Made by a program: the position numbers and the translations under genes. Positions 11,500-24,000 of a stretch of 64,000 bases of DNA are shown here, one piece after another (the stretch's first letter is position 1; each line of letters begins with the position of its first letter). The DNA lies in the NCBI GenBank assembly GCA_003254905.1, contig QANU01105209.1:105399-169398 (forward strand), read 5' to 3'. Source of the DNA: Nissolia schottii (taxonomy: Eukaryota; Streptophyta; Magnoliopsida; Fabales; Fabaceae). The notes beneath the pieces were generated by a model. It saw nothing but the letters and a program-made list of their open reading frames with translations, was not told where the DNA came from and searched no databases.

Positions 11500-11740
11500 T
11501 ATTAGAGTAATGAAATGTATTTTCATTCCATACTTATTTAACTATTTGATAGTTATGGTAGTTAGGGAAGCTTGGTTAGTTAGTTTTCTATTTTCTGCTA
11601 TAACAGAAAACCATTTTTGTTATGGTTTCCATTTCTGCTGGTTCTGTTTTTGTTATAACAGCAACACAACTTTGTATATATAGCTGACTTGTAAGTCAAG
11701 CAATGCAACTTTCATTCATTCAATCACTTGCTCTTGAAGT
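11500..11740 (+). mobile_element. 3' LTR of the copia element (limits approximate)
   Basis: Sequence directly after the polypurine tract starts TATTAGAG where TGTTAGAG would be canonical, so the terminal G may have mutated. A TATATATAG motif at about 11675 is a plausible LTR TATA box, followed by TGACTTGTAAGTCAA, a near-palindrome. The right edge is uncertain, and no upstream LTR exists in the window because the 5' part of the element is absent. Confidence 0.6.
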
Positions 11741-14489
11741 GTTAATAGAAGCGGTAACTGCCGGCATTGTGGGTAATGAAAGCACCATTTGTAATGAGTA
11801 TGAAAATGGATAATCTAAAATATGGAATGTATTGCTATATTTTTGGTATTTTATGTATTTTTTATAAGAACTTATAATAGAAAGGGATAGGAAAGAGATA
11901 GAAACCTTTCCAAAGAAGGTGACCAAAGAGAGAGAATAGAGAATGTTATAGGAGAAGATGATAGATTCTATCATATTTATCATACCTCATTTGATCCCCT
12001 TTTCTCCTATTTATACTAAGCAGGAACACCCTTAATTAGACCAATTATTATTTGAGCATTTATTTACTTAGGACCGTTACAATTTATTCAGTAGAGTTGG
12101 GAATTGAGTAGTGGGTAGTTGTTTCATAGGTTTCTTATGTTTTTCATATTCACCTATCTTTTATTTGGATTGTCCATTAACTTGCATATAACTACTCGTA
12201 AAAAAAATGTTAACTAATACAAGCGATGACAAATTTTATTTAAATACAAATAACTAATCATAGCTAATTAACTACTTGTTATTTTTCTATTACTTTAAGC
12301 TGGGATCTTATTGGTTTGATTAATGAAGTTTGTAATCCTATTGTACTGTTCCTAACGACACCTGTACAATTGCTACCTAGCACATTAGTTTAAACCAACA
12401 TCTATGAAGTATCACACAATAAATTCTTATAGACGTTGAATTTTAAACAACAGGAAATTATGCGGTATGACAAGTGTTATTCTCAAATTATAGGATAATT
12501 TAGTTTTATGTACATCCTTATAATAACTATTGAGCTTTCATTTTTTTCTTTGACATAACCTTAATGCACTGGCATCTTCCTATCACTATAAAAGTCAACT
12601 AGCTCACACCGCTTTAGTAAAAGCCAATGCATATTAGTTTTTGACTTTTTGGATTGCATTGTAACTGTCCATGTCCACTAGTCTAGTGAGTGACGCTTTT
12701 TAGTTTCACAGGTATATTCTTGCACATACACCATAATTAGGGTCTCCCACATAGGTAAAAAAATACTCCCAAGTTCCAATATTTCAACTAGAGAATTCTA
12801 GTTTTCTTTTTTTCTTACAAAGAATTCTAGTTGCTATTTATCTATGAAAAAAAGTATGTATCAAGTACCGGAAACGGAATGTCCAGTATGTAGGGAGACA
12901 ATGATATGTTAACAACGATCGATTAAAATTCCGCCAAGGAAGTAGTTACCATTTTTCAGTAATCACATATAAAGTAATGTGGGTGGGCCTACTATTATTT
13001 TATTTTGGGTTTGCCGAACAGCTGGAAGTACTAATCTTTGTTTAGCATTACTTTTTGCCCCAAATGTCCCATCTTTGGAGGCTAAATTGGTATGTATTTT
13101 TATTCCATTTGAAGAGCTTGTGGTCTACGTAGTGTAGCTAGATTGTATATATTTATTATCGACCAAGCACGGCACGAAACTGTGGATGCGGATAATATAT
13201 AATAAGACCACCGAATTATATAAATGTGATTTTAGTAAAATTATACTATTTTTCAAGTAATCTTTTTATAAACAAAATGTGATATTTGTGTTAACGATGG
13301 TTAGCATAGTTAGCAATGAATGGTCATTTTTAAACGCCCCAAAAAGTCTTGAAACATGTTTGATTGAGATGACCTATATGAAATGCACCTAAGCTTTTTT
13401 ATTTGCCAAAAAATTGTGGAATATATTTTATCCCGTGAACATTATGATAAAGGAAAAACATGTGTGACAGCTGAACTAATATTAGAGAAGTTGGGAACCG
13501 AATGCATACCAAGAAATTGGGACTGGTCAGGCCGGGAAGCAAGACAATCGTGTCGCAAACTAGTTTTTTACGAAGGAGGTGGGAGTACGTTTCATAATGA
13601 AGAGGTGACACGAGTCACGCTTGTGACTTGCATTGCAGTTCACGGACATCAAGGGAAAGATGGGTTTGGCTCTTTTGGCTTTCGTAGGGACACGTGGGCT
13701 TCAACTATTATGTGTGGGCTCCACAATTCGAATTATTCTGGGGGAGACAACAACCTACAGAGCGCTACATGTGACACTTGTTCGCCTGCCTTCATACGCG
13801 TCACTTTCCGTACCGTACGCTCCTCATTTTCTTCCTCCCTTGTTCTAACTTTCCACACTCCACAGTCCACCATCCCCCTTACAAATACAATTGCGTGGTA
13901 AAATTCATTGCACAAGTTTCAAACGAAGTCCATGGCGACTTGTGGAAAATTTGGGACTCCATCTCCATTTCATGAGGGTATACCTTCTGTTTTATGTCTT
14001 CTCAACGGATTGCACAGCAATAGATCTGTGTGCGTATGTGAGAATCCACCTTTCTCTTTTGCTCGGATAAAGAGACGGAAAAGAAAATGGAAATTAGCGA
14101 AAATGAGAGAAAAATTAATTGTCACTCGTACTTCTTGATTTAAGAAAAAATGAAGAGACAACACTATTTCTAAAACTAAACCATATTATTTTCTTAGAGA
14201 GAGAAGTTCTACCTTTTCTATTGATTTTTCTCTCCTCTTCTTTAGTTTTTAAGACGTAGCTTTTTTAGGGGTCACAGCTACCTCTCACGTGCAGCGGTAA
14301 GTTTTTCTTTTTTTTTTTTTTCCTTGTTCATGTTTGTTTTAATAAATAGTCCAAATCTACTAGATTTAGAGTGTTTTAGTTAGGTTTATTGTTTAATATT
14401 AGATCTCGTAATTTTTAATTTTTTATAAGTAATTTATTATTTTTTTAGGTGTTTTTATTTTATTTTTGTTGTATTTATTTTTCATAGAT
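11741..14489. other. Intergenic DNA, no gene supported
   Basis: Over 2.7 kb of mostly AT-rich DNA. The longest frame is 172 codons at 13383-13901, and its product has no domain, odd composition and no supporting splice or start context. The stretch 13600-13900 is less AT-rich and contains CACGTG (about 13691) and CT-rich DNA that could be promoter-like, but no coding region follows it. Confidence 0.6.
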
Positions 14490-14997
14490 GCTTTATAAAT
14501 AATGAAATTATTTAGATTCAATGTAAAAGACAGAGTAATAAACTATTCAAATTACATTATTAATAACGTTGGTCTCTGTTATAAAATATAATTAAGATAT
14601 TGAAAAGTCTTCTAACAATAAGCAAAATTATAGAAATGTTGTAAGTTCAAAATGTGAAATTTTTTTTATGTTAAATATAATGTACTTTTATTATCTTGTA
14701 AGTGTCGTTTAATTTATCAATGAATGCAACGATTTGGTTCGCTTTATAAATAATGAAATTATTTAGATTCAATGTAAAAGAAACAGTAATAATTAAACTA
14801 TTCAAATTACATCATTAATAATGTTGGTCTCCGTTATACAATATACTTAAGATATTAAAAAGTCTTCTAACAATGAACAAAGTTATAGATATGCGATTAG
14901 TTCAAAATGTAAAATGTTTTTTTTATGTTAAATATAATGTATTTTTATTATCTTGTAAGTGTCATTTAACTTATTCATGAATGCAACGATTTGGTTA
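14490..14997. repeat. Tandem duplication of a 251-base unit
   Basis: The segment beginning GCTTTATAAATAATG at 14490 repeats at 14741, and both copies run to GCAACGATTTGGTT. The copies are clearly alignable throughout, with scattered substitutions and small indels (for example AGACAGAG versus AGAAACAG), so the duplication is not recent. The unit is AT-rich and non-coding. Confidence 0.85.
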
Positions 14998-16120
14998 TAA
15001 TAAAAAAAATGAGAAAATGAAAAAGAGAAAAAAAATTAAAAAGATGTGGAACCCATTATTTTTAAATAATCATTTTTACTAATTATCTCGTTTTTTAAAT
15101 TTTTTTACCTATCATTAATTAAAAGAAAATATTCATGTGAGATTCGCTATTTATATATTTTTTTTTATCTCACTTTCATTTAAAGAGCAATAATACAGTA
15201 ATCCCAAAAAATTGTTAAATATCATTTTCTAAATTTAAATATGTGAAATTAAGAACGCAATGTGACAAGCTCCTGCGCCTAATTTGGGTACTTTCTGAGC
15301 TCTAATCATTTTTACTAAACGTTTGGTTGTTGAGCAGAGCCATGAGGCTTAACAAAAAAAATGAGAGGAAGGGAGTGAATTTTTTTTATAATCAATGAGA
15401 AAACTCACTTTTCATCCTCATATTACTTTTAACCTTAGATTTTATTTCCCTTTATCTCTCTCATTTTCTAATCATAATCAATGGTAATCATAATCAATGG
15501 TTTAAATGTAATAATAAGGATGAAATCTACTCTTCGTTTGTGAAGAGGAAAATATGACTTGAAAGAAAGTAAAGAGAAGAAAAAAGGTGATGAAAACAGC
15601 TTTTCTGTAGTTTGATTAGCCAAGGAAAACAAGGAGAAAAATATATTGCGACTCCCACCATAGAAACTTTCCTTCCCGGTTTTGAGTAGAAAATGTGGAG
15701 ATATTTAAAACATAATTTTCTTTTCTCTTCAATTTGTTTTCTTTTTTAATTTCTTTCTTATTTTCTCTCAACATTCGACAAATAAATTTCCAATTTTCAA
15801 AAGTTCCTCTTCGTTTTTGTCTTTAATTCATTCATTTCTTCCGTAATTTTGTTTTTGTGGAGTTAAATATTCATAACTTTATTTTTAATAAAACGGATTT
15901 TTTTTTTACCAATAGAAAGGAAATGGTTTTTTTATCCAATAATAAAAAAGTCTTTTGACATTTTTTTTCTCCTATCACAACTTTTTTGGGTAAAGTTTTT
16001 TCTGATCACGTTTGATATTCTTGTATACACTCAGTCGTACTTTTAATTATTGGATTCAAAGACATTCTCTTTGATCACTACATTTAATTTGGGAAAAAAT
16101 AATGTTTTATTAATTATACT
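14998..16120. other. AT-rich intergenic DNA, no gene seen
   Basis: Low-complexity poly-A, poly-T and TTTTCTCT-type DNA. A short direct repeat AATCATAATCAATGGT lies near 15470-15500. No frame of note. Confidence 0.65.
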
Positions 16121-16216
16121 TAAAAAAGAGATTTTTACTTTTTTGCCCCTACAAAAGAAACAAATTACCAAAATACTCCCGCTTCAAAACTTATTACCAA
16201 TCTATCACCCTTTCGG

Positions 16217-16440
16217 CTGACGTGGACTCCGAGGCACGCGTGGACGTCCACGTCAGATTCGCCAACATGGATGGCGATTTTAGTGCAAAGCAAAAAAACA
16301 GAATTACACTAAATTTGCCACTACTGTTGGCGATTTCAGAGCAAACCACAAAACCCCTAAAGCATTAAATTCGCCAACACGTTTGGCCTTGAATTCGCCA
16401 ATCGTGTTGGCGAATCCAGTCACGCATCCTTATAAATTTA
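16217..16440. repeat. Short-hairpin array in left TIR of element B
   Basis: A pair CTGACGTGGA/TCCACGTCAG (16217-16256) is followed by repeated ATTCGCCAAC and GTTGGCGAAT/GTTGGCGATTTC words in both orientations up to about 16420. They sit just upstream of a TATAAAT (about 16432) and a CT-rich leader. The mirrored set occurs at about 19110-19310 in the right arm. The core resembles the CTGAAATCGCCAC hairpin of element A. Confidence 0.7.
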
Positions 16441-16834
16441 TCCTTCCCCCCAATTCTCCAACACTCTCCTCATTTGCTAAAATTCACTTTATCTCTCTAA
16501 AAATTTCCTCTCTCTAAAATTCCAGAGCACCTGTCGCGGCCGCTGCTCCATTCCGATCGGTCCATCAGTATTGTAAGTTTTAACTTACGCAAAATTTATT
16601 AGTTCAATTAATAGTTTTTCTTGTTGTTCATAGCATTGTATTTTTTTTTGTTGATAAAATTGTATGTTATCTGTATGGAGTTGTTATCTGCATTAGTGTA
16701 ATATATTTTGTATGCTGTTGCTGTGCGTCTAAGTTGTTGTTGTTGTAGCATGTTGTATAGATTTAGGAATAGACAAGTTATTGTTATCAAATGAAATAGA
16801 TAGGATGCATGAATTGTTGACGCACAACCCGTTG

Positions 16835-17440
16835 TAAACCGTAAACCCTAGACCCACAACCCTAACCCAAACAAAAACATAATTTCGTACCCATAAACCA
16901 TAAACCCTAAGCAAAAAATCCTAAACCCTAATCCCTAAACCCCAACACAAAACCCTAACACATAACGCCTAAAACCCTAGCCCTAAATGCTAAACCCATA
17001 ACCCAAAACTCTAAACCCTATCCCAAAACTATAAACCCTAAATCATAACCCAAAACCATAACCATAAACCCAAAATCCAATACCATAAATCCAACACCCA
17101 AATCCTTAACCCAAACACCAAAAACCCTAACCCTAACCCCTATCCAATAAACCTAACACTGAAAACCTTATCCTAATTCCTAAACCATAAATCCTAATTG
17201 ATAAACCTAGCACTAAAAACCTAACCCTAACCCCTAACCCTAAACCCTATCCGTTACATAAACTCTAACAATAAACGTAACACCCAACACCAAAAACCCC
17301 AACCATAAACCCAACACCCAAAACCCAACACCAAAAACCATGACCATGAACCATAAACCCAAATCCCAAAATACAACACCCTAAACCCTAAAACCCAAAA
17401 TGTAAAACCCAAAACCCTAAAATTGAATGCATCCTAACCG
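16835..17440 (+). repeat. Degenerate telomere-like CCCTAAA array, left arm
   Basis: About 600 bases are dominated by AAACCCTAA, AACCCTAACCC, CCCAAAACC and close variants, the C-rich strand of the plant telomere repeat TTTAGGG. It lies between the GTAAGT donor at about 16574 and a TTACAG acceptor at 17538, so it is inside the probable intron of the PMD gene. Units are irregular, unlike a true telomere or a recent telomere healing event. Confidence 0.85.
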
Positions 17441-17546
17441 TAAACCTTAACAGACTTGATCTGGCCTAGTCATTTTACTTGACATTACCTGATAGTGATT
17501 ATTCATTAATATATTTGTGTATCTGTGGTATATTACAGCATATAGG

Positions 17547-18343
17547 ATGGCTCATCACATCACACCAGGCCTAGAGGACCCATCTGTTCTTGAGCTACAG
17601 CCACGTCACGTGTCCCAGCATATTTGGAACAGGGCTCGTGATAGAGTCTTACGAGTTAGGAGAGTGGATGCTGCGAGGCACGAGGAAAAACACAGAGACC
17701 CCCCAGAGTGCATCATTCCATATATAGAGCAGGCAGGGTTTATCGCGGTGGTTTACATTGGTTATTGCGCCGTCGACCACGCATTGATCATCGCGCTGGT
17801 GGAGAGGTGGCGTCCCGAGACTAACACATTCCACATGCCTACTGGGGAGTGCACACAGACGTTGGAGGACGTCAACATTATTTTCGGTCTCTCTGTTGAG
17901 GGACATGTTGTCACCGGCCGAACGCACGATCCAGAGTTGGTGGATCATTGCGAGGAGCTGTTGGCTACACGCCCACCAATTGGGACTGGGTATTATGCAT
18001 CGCGCATTCGCTTATCGTGGCTGTCCGAGCTGCTTACCCATGTTCTTGAGGACGATGTTGACCCTATCTTGGTCCAGCAGTATGCACGAGCATACTTGCT
18101 TCACTTCATTGGGCAGATGATTCTAGGACATGAGTACATTCCATGTGCCTCCCGCTGTTAGCGGACCTAGAGCAGACGGGCACATACAGCTGGGGATCAG
18201 CGACGCTATCCTTTATATATAGGGAGTTGTGCAAGGCGACAGAGTATGGTGCACACGACATTGGAGGCCCTTGCACTGTACTCCAATATTGGAGGCCCTT
18301 GCACTGTACTCCAATATTGGAGGCCCTTACACTGTACTCCAAT
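17547..18343 (+). pseudogene. PMD protein of element B, frameshifted and truncated
   Basis: Starting MAHHITPGLED at 17547, directly after a splice acceptor, the frame encodes PMD hallmarks: SVLELQPRHVSQ, IPYIEQAGF, ALIIALVERWRPET, then FHMPTGECTQTLEDV and IFGLSVEGHVVTG, with SWLSELL and YARAYLLHFIGQMI later on. It stops at 18161, but the natural continuation (PLLADLEQTGTYSWGSATLS, YRELCKATEYGAHDIGGP) is present in another frame from 18149, so an indel at about 18150 broke it. The remainder of the domain is absent; a triplicated 28-base unit takes its place. It is better preserved than the PMD genes in A and D. Confidence 0.8.
18260..18343. repeat. Three tandem 28-base units
   Basis: Units at 18260-18287, 18288-18315 and 18316-18343 are identical except for one G-to-A change in the third. 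Each begins ATTGGAG and ends CTCCAAT, so every unit is bounded by a 7-base inverted repeat. The array sits where the PMD coding homology ends. Confidence 0.95.
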
Positions 18344-18367
18344 TTAGTGGTTATAGTTTCAGGATAG

Positions 18368-18800
18368 GGTGTAGAGTTTTGGGCTAGGGTTTTAGGGTTT
18401 AGGGTTTAGGATTTTTGCCGTGGGTTTTACGATTTTGGACTAGGGGTTTGTGTTAGGGATTAGGGTTTATGGTTTTTCGCCTATGGATTAGGCTTTTTTG
18501 CTTAGGGTTTAGGGTTTTCTGCGGAGGGTTTGGGGTTTACGATTTATGGTTTAGGGATATGGTTTTAGATGTTAGGGGTTAGGGTTTTGTACTAGGGTTT
18601 ATGGCTATGGTTTAGGCTTAGGGTTTTAAGGATTATGGTTTATAGTTTATCTCCTAGGATTAAGGGTTTATATTTAGGGTATTAGGCTTTTGTTTGGGCT
18701 TAGGGTTTTGGGTTTTGGGTTTTGGTTTAGGGTTAGGGTTAGGAGTTTGGGTGTGGGCCACAGGGCTTAGGGTTATGGGTCTAGGGTTTAGGGTTTACAA
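18368..18800 (-). repeat. Degenerate telomere-like TTTAGGG array, right arm
   Basis: Repeats of GGGTTTAGGGTTT, GTTAGGGTT and variants, G-rich on the plus strand, form the inverted counterpart of the 16835-17440 array. The array leads directly into the inverted leader and promoter copy (GGGTTGTGCGTCAACAATTC onward), so it is part of the extended terminal inverted repeat. Confidence 0.85.
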
Positions 18801-19402
18801 TGGGTTGTGCGTCAACAATTCATGCATCCAATCTATTTCATTTGATAATAATAATTTCTCTATTCCGTAAATCTATACAACATGCTACAACAACAGCAAC
18901 TTAGACGCACAGCAACAACATACAAAATATATTACGTAAGTTAAAACTTACAATACTGATGGACCGATCGAAATAGAGCAACGGCCGCGACAGGTGCTCT
19001 GGAATTTTAGAGAGAGGAAATTTTTAGAGAGATAGAGTAAATTTTAGCAAATGAGGAGAGTGTTGGAGAATTGGGGGGGAGAGGATAAATTTATAAGGAC
19101 GCGTGACTGGATTCGCCAACACGGTTGGCGAATTCAAGGCCAAACGTGTTGGCGAATTTAGTGGTTTAGGGGTTTTGTGGTTTGCTCTGAAATCGCCAAC
19201 CGTAGTGGCGAATTTAGTGTAATTCTGTTTTTCTGTTTTCTACTAAAATCGCCAACCATGTTAGCGAATTTGACGTGGACGTCCACGCTTGCCGCGAAGT
19301 CCACGTCAGCCGAAAGGGTGATAGATTGGTAATAAGTTTTGAAACGGGGTATTTTGGTAATTTGTTTCTTTTGTAGGGGCAAAAAAGTAAAAAACTCCTT
19401 AA

Positions 19403-21030
19403 AAATATACTTTATATTATAACAAATATTTTTAATAATAAAGATAATAATTCATAATATTTTAAACTATTCTCAGTTTAGCAACTAGGACCTTAGTTTT
19501 ATTTTATTTTATTTTAAAAACCTTATTTCTTATAATATATTATTAAAAAAAAATTATAATACATTAAAAGAAAAATTATTATTAATAATGTTTACACTTT
19601 TAAAATTACAGCATAACTAGTATTAAGGATTTAGTGGTTTAACTCGACCTTAAACATTAATTAATAAGGTGACAGATGTCTCATACTTATAAAACTTACT
19701 TAGATTTTATCTCTAAATAATGTAACACTCTAATACATCCTTCACGCCCGGACATTTAGAGCGTCTGCAGTCACTTGTAGGTGGTCCAACAATTTTTTTA
19801 GAGTAAACTCTAATATTATATTAGGGATTGAGTGACCTAACTAATCTAAAAGCTAACTCATGGGGTGAGTAATACTTCATATTTATAAAACTTACTCAAA
19901 ACTTATCTTTAAACAACGTGAGACTCTAATAATAACTTTTCGTAGGTTAGTCAAATTGTGAGTGATTTTTTTTGTTACATAAAAATTTAGGCAGGAGTAA
20001 ACACTAGTATCCTATCTTGATTAAGACATATTTTCAAACTCTTTGAACACTTATAAGAAGGCTAATAAATTACTCACCAACAAGGTGCTCATGGCAATAA
20101 AAAAATTTGAGAGTAATTTAAAATGATATAAAATATCGTCTTTATTAATGAAAATACATTTTTTATATAAGTCACCCTTTTTAAGTGTAATTTATAATTA
20201 TGAGATGTAACATTATAATAACTTAATTTATTTTTTAATTATGTAGCATGAATAAGTTGTTAGGATTAGTCTAATACTAAAAAGTTTGGATAATATTTAT
20301 AAAATTTTAGATTCAAATTTTATTGTGATATATGAGTTGGATGTTTTGATTTTTTTTTTAAGACTTAAGTCCAACCTCTCAAATTCTAATTTCCTCGGAA
20401 ATTTTTTTATAGCGAATCACACCTATTTTTTTTTCTTTATTAATATTTTCTACCCATTTTCATCCACCTCAAAACAAATGAAATTAATTAATTAATTAAT
20501 TATATTTATTATTTATTTTTCACTCAACTAAACATGCTAAAGCAGGCGATGAGATCGAAAAGCAGAGAAAGGGAATTAAAGGAGTGACAAGTGTCAAAAG
20601 AAGGGCCATGCCGTATCAAGCATCATCAATTAAGCTCAAATTCAAAGGTCTTTTATGACAGCACGGACCTCTTCCCATATCATCGCTACCCTATAAGGCA
20701 ATCAGGGCCATACACGTCGCCTGTTGCTTTGGCTGCCTCGACCTGAAAGCACTCGAGTCAAAAACGCAAAAGCGATGAGGTGGTGGGCAATCACCGGTGC
20801 CGCAGCATCATTCCCCATGTGGGTGCGGTGTAAGCAGGTAAAAGGGCCTCAGGGGTGCGGATGAATGCTACGTGTGAAGGTGTTGGTGTGTGATTTGTGG
20901 ATGTATTTAGGACGCAATGATGTGGAAAGAATACGGTTCTACTTACAAGGAATATAAGTGTCGGGAGGGAGATTATGTGATTTCTTCTCACTCTCCTTCG
21001 TCCATAAACTGATACACAAAATATAAAGCA
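19403..21030. other. Intergenic DNA with old repeat fragments
   Basis: At 19620-19990 two diverged direct copies of a segment containing ACTTATAAAACTTACT and ACTCTAATA flank CACGCCCGGACATTTAGAGCGTCTGCAG. I recognise this combination as a common dispersed repeat in dicot genomes, though I cannot assign its class. The rest is AT-rich. From 20560 to 21030 composition rises toward the nucleoredoxin promoter. The 141-codon minus frame (20791-21216) is antisense to that gene's start and has no domain. Confidence 0.5.
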
Positions 21031-21074
21031 AGAGAGAGAGAGAGAAAGAAAGAGAGTGAGTGAGAGAGAGAGAG
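21031..21074. repeat. GA-rich microsatellite in the nucleoredoxin leader
   Basis: An imperfect (GA)n run ends seven bases before the ATG at 21081, so it probably lies in the 5' leader. GA/CT tracts are common in plant core promoters and leaders. A TATA-like AATATAAA is at about 21018. Confidence 0.8.
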
Positions 21075-21080
21075 CGCGTG

Positions 21081-24000
21081 ATGAGAACGGAGATGAAGGG
21101 TGGAACTCAAGCTGTGGTGGTGAATGATAACGGTTACACGTCAAGAGGGGAAGTTTCAAGCTGTAGGTTCTCACATCTTCTTGCTTCACAAGATCGTGAT
21201 TTTCTGCTCTCTCCAAACGGGGCTCAGGTTCTTACTTCTCCCCCCATATCTCTCTCTAGTTTTTTTTTCATCGGGTAAAAGCTGAAAACAAATCAAATAC
21301 CATGCCTTCTACTACTTTAGTTCCAGTTTTGTGTGAGACGGTGGCCGCTTCTTCTGGTCAGTTTCCTCTTTATCTTTTTAGTCCTCTTTACTATTTTTTT
21401 TTAATCTTGATAATTGATATAATTGTGCGTGAAGCGTGCTGTATACATCTTGGCCAGACTTGCTCTCATGATCGTCCAACTTTTGTACTATGCCTGAAAA
21501 CAACAAAAGCTTCCTAAGAAATTTAATGATAATACCCAAGAAATTTATTCATGGTAATATATGGTTATCTATCGCACTTTGCTGAGGCTTCTGGTGTAGT
21601 TTTGGAAATAATTAGGAGTTAGTTTTGCAATTATTTTTTTAATCGTAAAAAAGAAAAAAAGGAACAAATGTTTGGCAGGTTTGCTGCGGCAGTTGCCGGC
21701 GGTGCGTGACCTTATATTACGTTCAATCGCGTTTAGTATACACCAAAAATATTTGATGTCAATATTAATTGCTTTTATATCCTTAAATTTCTTCATATTC
21801 AAATATTATTCTGTTAACTTGTTAAACCACTGTTGCTCGTGCTCGCTAACAAGACTCAGACCTTTTGTCAGTTATTTTCCATCGGAGATTTTTTTGCTAC
21901 AACTTGAAGCAATTGCAACCCAAAACTACGAGATAGGAGAGCCTACGAGGTCCATATCTTCCACTTAAGATTTAAGTTCTAGGGTTTAAAACAATCATTA
22001 TTATTATATTAACATTAAGGGACTCAACCGATCAATTTCAAAACGCTAGGTTGGACTCGACATTAAAAGATTTCCACGATTTGAAACTTTATTTTTACTT
22101 TTAAAGTGATACCAGACTGTCAAAAGTAGTGTGAGATTGACTGTGTGTATCCAATTCAATGGTGGGGGATCTTAAAAGAAACCTTGGTTATTTCTCAGTA
22201 TCCCAGTTAATATCCACCTTTTATATTATATTTTTTAAAAAAATTCCCTTGGTAAAATTCGTTTCCTCTCGTTTATAAATATACCGAAAACCCAAAGTAA
22301 GAAGTTGGCCGTACGTTTAATTTTTCACTGCCCAAACAAAAGGGGTAGCCAGCTAGGAAGTAGGGGCACAAAGCTGACCATGAGAGAAGCAAGTTTCGTT
22401 TGTGCTAGCTCATGTGCTGTGCTTGCTCGATAATATTAAAATTTCATTTAATAATAATTAAAATTTGAGTGGGTATAGTCACTAATGCAACTTACTATTG
22501 TCAGTGGATTGTGTTCTAATTCTTCATTCTTTAATATAAGATGCCATCATTAACAAACTGAACTTTGATCCGGATTTGTTATGTTTTTTTTTTTTTTGGG
22601 TACATTTGCTATGTGAAATTATAAATCTCGCCGATCATTTCTTCATGAAAAATAATTGCATTCCCAGCATTTTGTTGAATCTAGCGTTGCTTATTTTAAA
22701 GTGAACAATGAATGATGGTGGTGTTAGCTAGCATTGTTGTTAGGTTAAGTATAGTGAGTTTGGTTAATTAGTTAGATGGCAATAGGAGAGTACTCACGAG
22801 CTACACATGCCCAATGTTTTGTAGTCACTTTCATTATGTGATGGTGAGTTCCCCCGCTGTTGCTGTCGTGGAGGACCAAGCATCCCCAGCGAAGGACAAG
22901 TGTCACCTTAACCGTTCATCTTGCATTTACGCTTTGCCTTTGTACGTGTGGCCCATTAATGCCTACAAACAGTGGGCCACTTCGGTGGCCTGTCCCTTTC
23001 ATCATTCTGGATGGGACTCGATTCCCTTCTGTTCTTAGTACCCCCTACTTTTATATCATGATAGCTCTCTAAGTATTTCTGAATAATCTAAAATTCTCAA
23101 CTTAGAAGTTGGCTTTGGTGAAAGACATTGATAGGTTGAGTGATAATATAAGTTAAAGAAACTATAGTGTTATTATCTTACTATTTTGAGTGAAGATGTG
23201 ACTTTGAATTTTCATTATGGTTTTTCAGTTAATCCATTGCTACGAAACACTAATTTTTGGGCTTACCCTTCCAACAGCATCTTCTATTTGGGGGAGTAAT
23301 ATGACTGGTTCTTGGATATATATTGTTTTTCCCACAATTTTGCATGCTACCCCAATTCCGGTGGTCCTAACTAGATTTTTTCCCCCCTTTATGACCATGC
23401 ATTATTATTGTGCAATTTTGTGATTTGACACCACTGGCTGCTATACATTATGTATTTATTGGCAACTTATTTATTTCATTTATTATAACAATTGGTTAGC
23501 AATGCCATTCTTAGCTAGTTTTAGATATAAAATTTAAGGGGGTCTTTCCTCTCGGTTGTACTAAAATATAAAAAAAAGGATAAAATTTAAGGATTATAAT
23601 CAGTAACAAATGTGGTATGAATTGGAGCGCGTGGAAGTTATCTATTTGCTTAATGTTTGTGGGTGCAGGTGAAAGTTTCTGATCTTGAAGGGAAAGTAGT
23701 GGGCCTATTTTTCGCTGCCAACTGGTACCCACCATGCCGTGGATTCACCCAAATGCTAGTTGGTATCTACGAGGAGTTGAAAAGCAATGCCCCACAATTC
23801 GAAATTGTCTATGTGTCCTCTGATGAGGACTTGGATGCCTTTAACAGCTTCTATGGAACCATGCCGTGGCTTGCAATTCCGTTCTCAGACCTGGAAACGA
23901 AGAAGGCCTTGAACCGCAAGTATGACGTGGAAGGCATTCCTTGCTTGATAATGTTGCAACCTGACGGTAGCAAAGAGGATGCGACACTTCGCGACGGGGT

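Larger units (their letters stand above)
16121..19402 (+). mobile_element. Long-TIR PMD transposon (element B), MULE-like
   Basis: The left end (16121 onward: ACTTTTTTGCCCCTAC, AAAGAAACAAATTACC) is found inverted at the right end (GGTAATTTGTTTC, GTAGGGGC up to 19402). The inverted match continues through a promoter-like region, a transcribed-looking leader with the GTAAGTTTTAAC splice donor, and the first part of an intron, to about 16870 on the left and 18780 on the right. The left arm has about 100 bases that the right lacks. Flanks AATTATACT (16112-16120) and AAATATACT (19403-19411) match at eight of nine positions, the 9-base target duplication size expected of MULEs. No transposase is inside, so it is non-autonomous. 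Confidence 0.75.

Noticed and set aside
13383-13901. 172-codon open frame
   Set aside because: No domain, unusual composition, no promoter or splice support; overlapping frames of similar quality exist on both strands.
16835-17440. Possible chromosome end or telomere healing site
   Set aside because: The repeats are degenerate, mirrored on the other side of a coding segment and enclosed by inverted repeats, with ordinary sequence outside.
20791-21216. 141-codon minus frame
   Set aside because: Antisense to the nucleoredoxin leader and exon 1, low-complexity Ser/Leu/Phe content from the GA tract.
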